From positions 1 through 14,442 of the forward strand of contig DCIN01000050.1 of the NCBI GenBank assembly GCA_002315815.1: a DNA stretch of 14,442 nucleotides. The letters run 5' to 3'. Source of the DNA: Bacteroidales bacterium UBA1725 (GTDB taxonomy: Bacteria; Bacteroidota; Bacteroidia; Bacteroidales; UBA932). The position numbers and the translations under genes are program-made. Shown piece after piece: positions 8,006-13,236 of the stretch (the first letter of the stretch is position 1; each line of letters starts with the position of its first letter). The notes below the pieces were generated by a model, which did no database searches, was not told the DNA's origin, and saw only the letters and a program-made list of their open reading frames with translations.

Positions 8006-8157
8006 GCAATTATCTGGTACACGCGGCGGTAATCCGAAACGATGAGTCTTGAGTGAAATCCGGATTCTTTCGCTCCTTTGCCGAGAGAACGGAATGTCTG
8101 CCGGGCGGAACCAAGCCTTTCTGATGTAGCGGATAATGTCTCCATTTCCTTAAATGT
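8006..8157. other. Convergent intergenic region with a weak inverted repeat
   Basis: The 152 bp between two converging genes hold an inverted repeat AATCCG (8031-8036) / CGGATT (8061-8066) with a 24-nt loop. This is weak for a terminator. The minus strand of this stretch is open and reads protein-like over about 45 codons, but it has no domain I recognise. Confidence 0.25.
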
Positions 8158-8508
8158 CTATATTACAGTTACGTCTCGTTTTAGCAGCACAAGCACGTCA
8201 CCTTTTCTGAGTATGGTATTTCCGTTGGGAATTATCTTTTCATCTCCTCTCTGTATCATCACAAGGAGGTTGCCGTCTTTTTTGGGATATTCACTTACCC
8301 TACGACCGGCCCACTTGCTGTTTTCTGACAGGGGATGTTGAATCAGGTTAGCTGTGCTTTCGTCCTGGAACGATCGTGTGCACAGAACAATCTCGTCACC
8401 AACCTGCAGAATTGTGCTGCCTTTTGGAACGATACGTTCGTTGCCACGCACTACTAACACAATCAAGCAGTCCTGAGGCAACCCAAGATCCATAATCTGA
8501 CGGTTGTT
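8158..8508 (-). pseudogene. Detached RCK/TrkA-C domains of the K+/H+ antiporter
   Basis: This segment continues the antiporter reading frame directly after its TAG stop (8511-8509). It encodes two tandem RCK_C/TrkA-C-like repeats. The first has CLIVLVVRGNERIVPKGSTI and GDEIVLCTR; the second has NLLVMIQRGDEKIIPNGNTI and GDVLVLLKRD. The second repeat begins with Trp (KWAGRR), and the matching position of the first is the stop codon, so TAG most likely replaced TGG. An ATG at 8493 could allow restart and give a free 111-residue regulatory protein, but no ribosome-binding site is visible. RCK_C domains normally bind ligands and gate such antiporters. I call it a severed gene part; expression as a separate subunit is possible. 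Confidence 0.7.
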
Positions 8509-9768
8509 CTAGCTGCTTGTTTCCTTTATGCGTATCGCTCCAAATGACATCTCGGCACTTTCACTGAAGTCACTGAAGGTTGTCATTACATCTTCGCCCG
8601 TGTCAGTCATACCTGTGGCCTTCGCCACTGTGGGAATCAACGAGCCTTGAAATGCGATGGATACTAACACTATGCAGAACACTATGCTGAATATGTCGTT
8701 CTGCAATGTCACCCCGGATGTCAGGATAGTGATTGCGAATACTATCGATGCAGCTCCGCGAAGTCCTACGAATGAAATCAGCCCAAGTTGCTTGAAAGGA
8801 TATTTTTTAAAATGCAACAAAACGCCGCAAACCGCCAGCGGCCGGGCGACAACAGTGAGAAATACGAATATTATCAGTGCAGGCAGGAGCGAGTGAAGCA
8901 GGTGCGATGGTATCGCCAGCATTCCAAGCAGGAAGAAGATAACTATCTGCATCAGGCTGGTGATGGCATCGAATAACGAAACCAAGGACTTCCGCTCAGG
9001 GAATTCGGTGTTCCCCAAGACAATGCCCACTATATAGGCGCTCAAATACCCGTTGCCCCCAATGAAGTCCGGAAGCGCGTAAGACACAAGCGCAATTGCA
9101 ATGATTAGCAGCAGGTCGAATCCATTGCTCTGGAAACTGATTCTTTTCAGGAGAAAAACGGCGCCGGTTGATAGTACCAATCCACTTGCAGCACCGAAGA
9201 CAATCTGTGAGAATATCTGCCATACTATGCCTCCGGCTGTAATGCCGCCACTGAAAAGCGACAGCATTACAACCGTAAGCATATATGACATAGGGTCATT
9301 GGAACCGCTCTCCACTTCAAGAAGCGGGGCGCTGTTGTTCTTTAGACCCAGCTTGCGGGAACGTAAAATGGAAAATACCGTAGCCGCATCCGTAGAACTT
9401 ATCACTGCACCCATCAAAAAACTCTCAAGCCACGCCCATCTCAACGCAAAATGGCAGAACAGGCCGACAAAGGCAGCAGTAAGTGCCACTCCCACTGTTG
9501 CGAGAAAACCTGCTTCCACTGCAATCGGTCTGGCGGATTTCCATCTCGTCCCAAAGCCTCCATAGAACATTATAAAGATGAGCGCTATGGTGCTTATGTC
9601 TCCAACTATCCAACCCCTTTGGGATGCGAATTCGTCATATTGGCTGCCGCACAGAAGACCGAGCATCAAGAAGAAGAGCAGGACCGGTATTCCGACCTTT
9701 CCAGAGAATTTGTTGAAAAATACGCAGGTGACGATAATCGCCGAGAATATCAATAGGTACAGTGCCAT
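8509..9768 (-). CDS. nhaP2: CPA1 cation:proton antiporter (NhaP2/CvrA-type), truncated by an amber codon
   Basis: The 419 residues form the complete membrane domain of a monovalent cation/proton antiporter with about 12-13 hydrophobic segments. Diagnostic motifs are ISSTDAATVF near 123-132, EVESGSNDPM at 151-160 with the CPA1 Asn-Asp pair (Asn157, Asp158), and FVGLRGAASIVFAI late in the protein. A short polar tail follows, ending at TAG. In this family (K+/H+ antiporter NhaP2/CvrA) the same chain normally continues into RCK_C domains; here these follow in frame after the stop (8508-8158). The exchanger may still work but without its cytosolic regulator. The start ATG lies 4 bp after the stop of the upstream small membrane protein gene, so it is the last gene of a three-gene operon. 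Confidence 0.85.
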   Translation of the reverse strand: MALYLLIFSAIIVTCVFFNKFSGKVGIPVLLFFLMLGLLCGSQYDEFASQRGWIVGDISTIALIFIMFYGGFGTRWKSARPIAVEAGFLATVGVALTAAFVGLFCHFALRWAWLESFLMGAVISSTDAATVFSILRSRKLGLKNNSAPLLEVESGSNDPMSYMLTVVMLSLFSGGITAGGIVWQIFSQIVFGAASGLVLSTGAVFLLKRISFQSNGFDLLLIIAIALVSYALPDFIGGNGYLSAYIVGIVLGNTEFPERKSLVSLFDAITSLMQIVIFFLLGMLAIPSHLLHSLLPALIIFVFLTVVARPLAVCGVLLHFKKYPFKQLGLISFVGLRGAASIVFAITILTSGVTLQNDIFSIVFCIVLVSIAFQGSLIPTVAKATGMTDTGEDVMTTFSDFSESAEMSFGAIRIKETSS

Positions 9769-9772
9769 ATAT

Positions 9773-10210
9773 TTATAACAGTGATATCAGTTTGTCTGCC
9801 TTATCACCTTTGAGTTCGATGATTCCGGTTGCCGGTTCATAGGTGTAGTTGCAAAAATCATACAGTTGAGCATAAGCAACATTTTCGGCATTGTTGAAAT
9901 ATACGTCGAGTCTGAGGCTGCCACCTTCGTTTCCTTTTTTTATCGTCGGTGAATTATTCTTTCCTTCAAGGAAATCAATGATTGAAGTTCTGCAGGCTTT
10001 GCATATGTCCTCTGATTTTCTTGTCAGGAGGATACCCTTGCCGTCTTTCTTGTATCCTCCCTTATAGACAAGATACAAGAACAGGCCGCAGATTGCTATG
10101 CTGATGCCCAGCCCCATATTGACGAAGAACAGGCCGATTCCGGCAAGCAGAACTATTGTTGATATGATGAGATCCTTTCCGGTATGGACCTTTTTGAAAT
10201 TGTATTCCAT
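9773..10210 (-). CDS. Small membrane protein of unknown function, paralogue of its upstream neighbour
   Basis: I do not recognise this 145-residue protein. It has two close hydrophobic segments (about residues 14-31 and 33-47: LIISTIVLLAGIGLFFVNMG, then ISIAICGLFLYLVY), a basic hinge (KGGYKKDGKG), and a soluble C-terminal domain of about 90 residues with CKACR, IIDFLEGK, GGSLRLDVYF and AQLYDFCNYTYEP. It resembles its upstream neighbour in layout and sequence, including D(F/A)(L/F)xEGK, GGxLxL(D/E)xY, QL(Y/F)D and a Lys/Asp-rich end; the pair likely arose by tandem duplication. It ends 4 bp before the antiporter start, so it is co-transcribed with it. A link to cation homeostasis is inference from context only. 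Confidence 0.75.
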   Translation of the reverse strand: MEYNFKKVHTGKDLIISTIVLLAGIGLFFVNMGLGISIAICGLFLYLVYKGGYKKDGKGILLTRKSEDICKACRTSIIDFLEGKNNSPTIKKGNEGGSLRLDVYFNNAENVAYAQLYDFCNYTYEPATGIIELKGDKADKLISLL

Positions 10211-10239
10211 TGTAATGAGGTTTTATGGATTGATGTCTG

Positions 10240-10686
10240 TTATTGGTGTTTGAGTATTGCTTCGAGCTTGTCACTGTCGATTTCTGTCAGTTCACATTGA
10301 GCGGAGTAGATTCCGGTGGTATAGTCGAACAACTGTACGAATTGCCTTGAGCCGTTTTTGAGATAATAATGCTCAAGCAGAAGTCCTCCTCTCTTGAAAG
10401 GATTGATGTTGAGCGTTTTTGATTTGCCTTCAATGAATGCGGCAATGTCAGACTTGCACTCCTGAGGAAGAAGATAGTCTTTATGCGAGAACGTCTCCTT
10501 CTGCCCGGGAATTCTGTACCCCGTCTTCAAAAATGGAAATATGCACAGTCCTGTCAATAAGGTGCATACTCCAAGTCCGAGTGCGGACGGGATGAGAAGC
10601 AAGATCAGTATTCCGATAATGATGATTCCTCCGGATATAGCTATGTCCGAAATCTTATATACGTGTTTTGCTTTTATTGTATACAT
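10240..10686 (-). CDS. Small membrane protein of unknown function, first gene of the antiporter operon
   Basis: This 148-residue protein is the tandem paralogue of the next gene (9773-10210). Two hydrophobic segments (about 13-32 and 33-48) are followed by a soluble domain with DIAAFIEGKSK, RGGLLLEHYYL, FVQLFDYTTG and a Glu/Asp-rich C-terminus. The frame stays open upstream to 10836, but that part overlaps the calcium/sodium antiporter remnant and is not native to this gene. I chose the ATG at 10686 because it aligns with the start of the paralogue; an ATG at 10704 is an alternative adding six residues. No clear promoter is seen upstream, where an older gene has been broken. It starts the operon that continues 29 bp later. 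Confidence 0.7.
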   Translation of the reverse strand: MYTIKAKHVYKISDIAISGGIIIIGILILLLIPSALGLGVCTLLTGLCIFPFLKTGYRIPGQKETFSHKDYLLPQECKSDIAAFIEGKSKTLNINPFKRGGLLLEHYYLKNGSRQFVQLFDYTTGIYSAQCELTEIDSDKLEAILKHQ

Positions 10687-10706
10687 ATTTATGTTTCTTG
10701 TCATTT

Positions 10707-10935
10707 TTATAGTTTCAGAAAAAGATTGTAGTAATAAGCCGCATCCACGAGACTCATTCCTTGGAATGAAAGTGGCGTGATGACGGCCGAGTATATTTCC
10801 CAGAGCGAGCTGATCCTTGTGCTTTGCTGCCGCCACGATAGATGTTGCAAGTTCAGGGAAAGAAGTCCCTTCAGCAAGGATGGTTATTGCAATGAACTTG
10901 TCGCTGACTCCGGCCTTGCGCGCAATGAATGATTG
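10707..10935 (-). pseudogene. Remnant of a CaCA-family calcium/sodium antiporter (alpha-2 repeat)
   Basis: On the minus strand, 10935-10786 reads ARKAGVSDKF, ILAEGTSFPELATSIVAA and DQLALGNILG. This is the hallmark of the alpha repeat of Na+/Ca2+ exchangers, where G-T-S-x-P-E-L is the ion-binding motif. The next expected residues, SNIFN and the following helix, are missing. Reading then resumes in another frame as AVITPLSFQGMSLVDAA (10787-10737), which fits the region after that helix, and ends at a TAA (10709-10707). An in-frame TGA lies just upstream of the fragment at 10938-10936. So both ends and an internal piece are lost. About 70 codons remain of a gene normally near 320 codons. Confidence 0.72.
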
Positions 10936-10998
10936 TCATTACTGATTCTCTGTTAGTTGATACTTATTTGTTTAGCAATGGTAGAAAAATAAAAAAGG

Positions 10999-11400
10999 CT
11001 AAATCAGCATCTGACAGAGAGAATGAATATATCTGTTTGTGGAATGTATCCCGGACGAAAATTGTTTTAATTCAGTCTGGAATGTGCAATAATTGTGTCT
11101 GTCGATTACTTTTCCGGCCTTGATGACACGGAACGGAGCTTTGCCGGAAGATTGAATCCTGCGGCCGGAGTTTGTAGATCTTACGGAAGGAGTGATACTG
11201 CTGTTTTCCCCGGAGTACACCGCCGTGCGTGAAGGGAGTATGCAGAATGTCTTGCAATCATAGTCCCGTGTGCTTGTATCTCGATTATCTGATGCGACAA
11301 CCGTACACTGGGAAATGTCGCGAACTTTCTCATCAGCAGGCAAACTGCCGCCGAAATAACTGGACAAAATAAGGCCGATTATGATGAGAAAGTGTTTCAT
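10999..11400 (-). CDS. Small secreted protein of unknown function
   Basis: From the ATG at 11400 this encodes 133 residues beginning with a signal-peptide-like MKHFLIIIGLILSSYFGG and probably ending it around Ser-Leu-Pro-Ala. The mature part is polar, with several Cys and a Ser/Arg-rich stretch, and ends in a Cys- and aromatic-containing tail (RYIHSLCQMLI). I do not recognise a domain. An ATG at 11409 adds three residues but would lie upstream of the likely transcript start: a TATTTTTG element (TAnnTTTG type) sits at 11422-11415. The gene is flanked by the exchanger remnant on one side and diverges from the MotB-like operon on the other. The coding call rests mainly on the signal peptide and open frame. 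Confidence 0.45.
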   Translation of the reverse strand: MKHFLIIIGLILSSYFGGSLPADEKVRDISQCTVVASDNRDTSTRDYDCKTFCILPSRTAVYSGENSSITPSVRSTNSGRRIQSSGKAPFRVIKAGKVIDRHNYCTFQTELKQFSSGIHSTNRYIHSLCQMLI

Positions 11401-11414
11401 TCCATTCATTTGAG

Positions 11415-11422
11415 CAAAAATA
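11415..11422 (-). promoter_or_regulatory. Possible -7 element of the small secreted protein gene
   Basis: The minus strand reads TATTTTTG, matching TAnnTTTG, 14 bp before the ATG at 11400. No -33 TTG is found at the usual spacing. This is a weak call. Confidence 0.3.
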
Positions 11423-11446
11423 CGAAATAATACTTGACTCAGAACA

Positions 11447-11638
11447 GTGTCAACTAAACGTTCATCTTCTACGGCACCAGTGTCACAGGTAGCGATGATT
11501 CCCGATCAGCCGCAGGATGTGAATGTCAATGTTGGTCTTCCTATCCCTGTATGGTTTGCATATACAACTTGTGCTGTACTCATTATTGCGGGTTTGTTCT
11601 CAATCATTTTCCCAATACTTGTGAAGTTCGTCCTGTAA
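11447..11638 (+). CDS. Short single-pass membrane protein, first gene of the MotB-like module
   Basis: The frame opens with GTG at 11447 and encodes 63 residues; an ATG at 11495 would give 47. It has a polar, Ser/Gln/Pro-rich N-terminus (with VNVNVG) and one long hydrophobic helix (about residues 34-62: WFAYTTCAVLIIAGLFSIIF onward). It has no family I recognise. Only one base separates its stop from the ATG of the MotB/OmpA gene, so the two are coupled. The start is uncertain, because no ribosome-binding site precedes either codon and an in-frame stop lies at 11435. It could be a complete small partner of the MotB-like protein, or the last part of a larger membrane protein such as a MotA/TolQ-type subunit truncated near 11430. 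Confidence 0.5.
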   Translation: MSTKRSSSTAPVSQVAMIPDQPQDVNVNVGLPIPVWFAYTTCAVLIIAGLFSIIFPILVKFVL

Positions 11639-11639
11639 T

Positions 11640-12287
11640 ATGGCAAGAAACAAGAAAGAATCTTTCTTTTGGACAAGCTATTCGGATTTGATGACCAGTT
11701 TGTTCTTTGTTATGCTGACACTATTTGTGTTGGCTATTGCCTTGCTACATAGGGAAGTGGTCCAGATCGGTAAGGAGAGGGATGATACTCAGGTTGAACT
11801 TGACAAGATTAATGAGATTCGTGATGCAATCCAGAGTATTGACACACGCTATTTCTCTTACGACCCTGTATATAAAAAGCATATCCTCAAAACAAAAGTC
11901 AAGTTCAGGACTGGTAGTCATAACATTAATGACCTTGACCAGGCGACAAAAGATGAGTTGCTGGCTGTCAGAGATGCAATCAAGAAATTCCTTGATGAAC
12001 TGATTGCAAAAGACGGAACTGCATCATATCTGCTGGTTATAGAAGGTCAGGCATCAAAGGATAACTATTCTTTGAATAACCAGCTCAGCTATGACCGTGC
12101 ACTTTCTCTTTTCAAATTTTGGTTCCCTGACCAAAAAGAGACCACATTACAGTTCTACAACCTTCCTTGTGAGGTAGTTATTGCTGGAGCTGGTTGTATG
12201 GACGGAAAGCCTAAAGCTGACAGGAATCAAGATAATCAACGTTTCTTGATACAAATCATGCCGAAACCTGGTATCATTGATGAATAG
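11640..12287 (+). CDS. MotB/ZorB-like OmpA-domain protein
   Basis: The 215 residues are built like a stator subunit. A short basic N-terminus leads into SYSDLMTSLFFVMLTLFVLA, a single membrane helix preceded by Asp16, the position of the proton-carrying Asp in MotB, ExbD and ZorB. A likely coiled coil follows (38-66), then a periplasmic OmpA-type domain (about 85-208). That domain includes KFRTGSHNI, VIEGQASKDN, NNQLSYDRALSLF (the N..LS..RA motif) and GAGC...NQDNQRFLIQI (the C-terminal N-x-R motif). OmpA domains bind peptidoglycan. MotB-type proteins work with a MotA-like five-helix or similar channel protein, and none is encoded in the window. The gene sits 1 bp after a one-helix protein and overlaps the next gene by 8 nt. 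In Zorya phage defence, ZorB has this architecture; membership is not shown. Confidence 0.8.
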   Translation: MARNKKESFFWTSYSDLMTSLFFVMLTLFVLAIALLHREVVQIGKERDDTQVELDKINEIRDAIQSIDTRYFSYDPVYKKHILKTKVKFRTGSHNINDLDQATKDELLAVRDAIKKFLDELIAKDGTASYLLVIEGQASKDNYSLNNQLSYDRALSLFKFWFPDQKETTLQFYNLPCEVVIAGAGCMDGKPKADRNQDNQRFLIQIMPKPGIIDE

Positions 12288-12480
12288 GTTGATTTCTATA
12301 GTAATAGTTGCACTTTTGTCATGCTTATGTATCCCTGCGAGACCAACGGGGAACAGACCTGCGCCAAAAGCAGCCGCTCCTGCTGCGTCAACCAAATCAG
12401 CATCGCAAACGCCTACCGGTGTAAGCGGTCTTGAAATCCCCGCATCCAATAATGACCAGGAAATCATCAAGCATCATTGA
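12280..12480 (+). CDS. Small exported Ala/Pro-rich protein
   Basis: The ATG at 12280 overlaps the stop of the MotB-like gene (ATGAATAG), a typical coupling arrangement; a TTG at 12277 would add one residue. The 66 residues start with a signal sequence (MNRLISIVIVALLSCLC). LLSC resembles a lipobox with Cys15, so it may be a lipoprotein, although Leu at -2 is not ideal. The mature part (RPTGNRPAPKAAAPAASTKS and on) is low-complexity, rich in Ala, Pro, Ser and Lys, as in periplasmic spacers, and ends EIIKHH. No family recognised. Its tight coupling suggests it works with the stator-like protein in the periplasm. Confidence 0.5.
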   Translation: MNRLISIVIVALLSCLCIPARPTGNRPAPKAAAPAASTKSASQTPTGVSGLEIPASNNDQEIIKHH

Positions 12481-12506
12481 TATACCTCTTGCTTCAATAC
12501 TACGTT

Positions 12507-12551
12507 TTCCGGTCGATACCCGTTCAGTGATTCCGGTGATACCCGTTCACT
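12507..12551. repeat. Tandem imperfect direct repeat, about 22 bp each
   Basis: Copy 1 (12507-12528) and copy 2 (12531-12551) share TTCCGGT, one optional C, then GATACCCGTTCA, then G or C, then T. They are separated by two bases. Repeated sequence blocks of this kind occur in the termini of IS21-type elements, so this may be the scar of such an element, but no transposase gene is nearby. They could equally be protein-binding iterons. Confidence 0.6.
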
Positions 12552-12615
12552 CTGGGTGTGAGATTTTCGATATTCGATTACAAAGTTAATATGTAAGCGT
12601 CTCCAGAGTTACGTA

Positions 12616-12646
12616 TTGATGCCCCGGTAACTCCATCCTACATTTG
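12616..12646 (+). promoter_or_regulatory. Probable Bacteroidetes promoter (-33 TTG, -7 TACATTTG)
   Basis: TTG at 12616-12618 and TACATTTG at 12639-12646 are 20 bp apart, the same arrangement as at 4004-4034. The -33 lies inside the spacer of a perfect 7-bp inverted repeat (12606-12633), a plausible operator. Transcription would start near 12653, upstream of a 24-codon ORF and hipB. Confidence 0.5.
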
Positions 12647-12666
12647 CAGTATTCAAAGATCAGTAT

Positions 12667-12741
12667 ATGCTACAATATGTAGCAAAATTCACAATAGTAT
12701 GGAATGAGGAACTTCACGAAGCCATCAAAAAGAATAGATAA
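12667..12741 (+). CDS. Possible 24-residue leader or small peptide
   Basis: An ATG 14 bp after the predicted transcript start opens 24 codons (MLQYVAKFTIVWNEELHEAI and four more, ending KKNR). Its first codons include the palindrome TGCTAC-AATAT-GTAGCA. No ribosome-binding site is visible. It may be a chance ORF, a leader peptide or a small toxin; I cannot tell. Confidence 0.2.
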   Translation: MLQYVAKFTIVWNEELHEAIKKNR

Positions 12742-12786
12742 GTTTTATAAATAAGCTCAATCTATCATAAAATAAATAAATTCTAT

Positions 12787-12821
12787 TATCTTTGTATATG
12801 TTATTATTATTTGCAACATAT
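12787..12821 (+). promoter_or_regulatory. hipB -7 element and probable autoregulatory operator
   Basis: TATCTTTG at 12787-12794 matches TAnnTTTG and would start transcription near 12801. A 7-bp inverted repeat ATATGTT (12796-12802) / AACATAT (12815-12821) with a 12-nt spacer overlaps the transcript start and the hipB ATG at 12820. HipB-type antitoxins repress their own operon, so this is a reasonable operator candidate; binding is inferred. No good -33 element is seen. Confidence 0.4.
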
Positions 12822-13140
12822 GGCAAAGTCAACAATGGGAACTAAACTGCCTCGAAAGCTTGAGGAGAAAATGCAAGTGGTAGGTGAGCAGATCAAACTG
12901 GCTCGCCTGCGAAGAAACCTGAGTGTTGCTCAAGTTGCGGAGCGTGCTACATGTTCTCCACTGACAGTAGCAAGGATTGAAAAAGGTACTTCAACTGTTG
13001 CCATCGGTATTTATTTGCGAGTTCTCTATGCCCTGCAGCTTGAGGACGACATTCTGTTCCTTGCTCAGAAAGATGAGTTGGGACGCCAGTTGCAGGATAT
13101 TGCATTGACTGGCAGACAGAGAGCATCTAAAAAGATGTAA
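12820..13140 (+). CDS. hipB: HipB-like XRE-family antitoxin/repressor
   Basis: The 106 residues carry a helix-turn-helix of the XRE/Cro type (about 20-75): IKLARLRRNLSVAQVAERAT, then SPLTVARIEKGTSTVAIGIY, and LRVLYALQLEDDILFLAQKD. HipB proteins bind the operon promoter as dimers and neutralise the HipA kinase. The frame is open from a TTG at 12811, but the ATG at 12820 fits the promoter and operator better. The C-terminal tail (GRQRASKKM) is short and basic. It lies directly upstream of a hipA gene (the remnant ATG is 3 bp after its stop), so the pair is a HipBA-type toxin-antitoxin operon. The antitoxin gene looks complete. Confidence 0.85.
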   Translation: MAKSTMGTKLPRKLEEKMQVVGEQIKLARLRRNLSVAQVAERATCSPLTVARIEKGTSTVAIGIYLRVLYALQLEDDILFLAQKDELGRQLQDIALTGRQRASKKM

Positions 13141-13143
13141 GTA

Positions 13144-13236
13144 ATGAGAAAGCTTTTTGTTTATGCCGATTTCAAAGCGTCCCGTAAAGAGACTGTCTTC
13201 ATATGACTCATAACGGGTATAGATGACTTCAGTAGA
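13144..13236 (+). pseudogene. hipA: Broken 5' end of hipA
   Basis: An ATG 3 bp after hipB opens MRKLFVYADFK, the usual start of Bacteroidetes HipA. The frame then jumps. From 13175 the sequence reads KRPVKRLSSYD in another frame, a segment that normally lies about 100 residues further on, so an internal deletion of roughly 300 bp joined the two at or near CAAAG (13173-13177). At 13207-13208 one T appears to be missing (GAC-TC for GAC-TTC); this returns the frame, and LITGIDDFSRMGGF continues into the intact part. The result is a TGA stop at 13204-13206 and loss of the N-terminal subdomain. The size of the deletion is estimated from family knowledge. Confidence 0.72.

Larger units (their letters stand above)
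12481..12819. other. 339-bp non-coding region rich in repeats and control signals
   Basis: No gene of normal size is present. In order it holds: a tandem direct repeat (12507-12551); an inverted repeat GAGTTAC/GTAACTC (12606-12612 and 12627-12633, spacer 14); a promoter TTG-N20-TACATTTG (12616-12646); a short ORF (12667-12741) containing a palindrome TGCTAC-AATAT-GTAGCA (12668-12684); an A/T-rich stretch; a second -7 element TATCTTTG (12787-12794); and an inverted repeat ATATGTT/AACATAT (12796-12802 and 12815-12821) touching the hipB start. Confidence 0.6.

Noticed and set aside
7897..8145. Minus-strand ORF of 82 codons after the antiporter, protein-like at its N-terminus
   Set aside because: Nearly half is antisense to the end of the TlpA-like gene, it has no recognisable domain, and it has no ribosome-binding site. 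The part at 8010-8145 may be a conserved intergenic element, but I cannot show it.
8509..8511. Amber codon reassignment (TAG read as an amino acid)
   Set aside because: Other genes here end in TAG at their expected length (820, 6027, 12287), so TAG is a normal stop in this genome.
9101..9565. Plus-strand ORF of 154 codons
   Set aside because: It is antisense to the antiporter, whose motifs are clear in the other strand.
10687..10836. N-terminal extension of the small membrane protein ORF (198-residue reading)
   Set aside because: The extension reads through the calcium/sodium exchanger remnant, and the paralogue next door starts at the equivalent of 10686.
11640..12480. Complete Zorya defence system
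   Set aside because: No ZorA, ZorC, ZorD or ZorE is present; only a ZorB/MotB-like architecture is seen.
12481..12819. CRISPR array or iteron origin from the direct repeats
   Set aside because: Only two copies, with no spacer between them and no cas or replication gene nearby.
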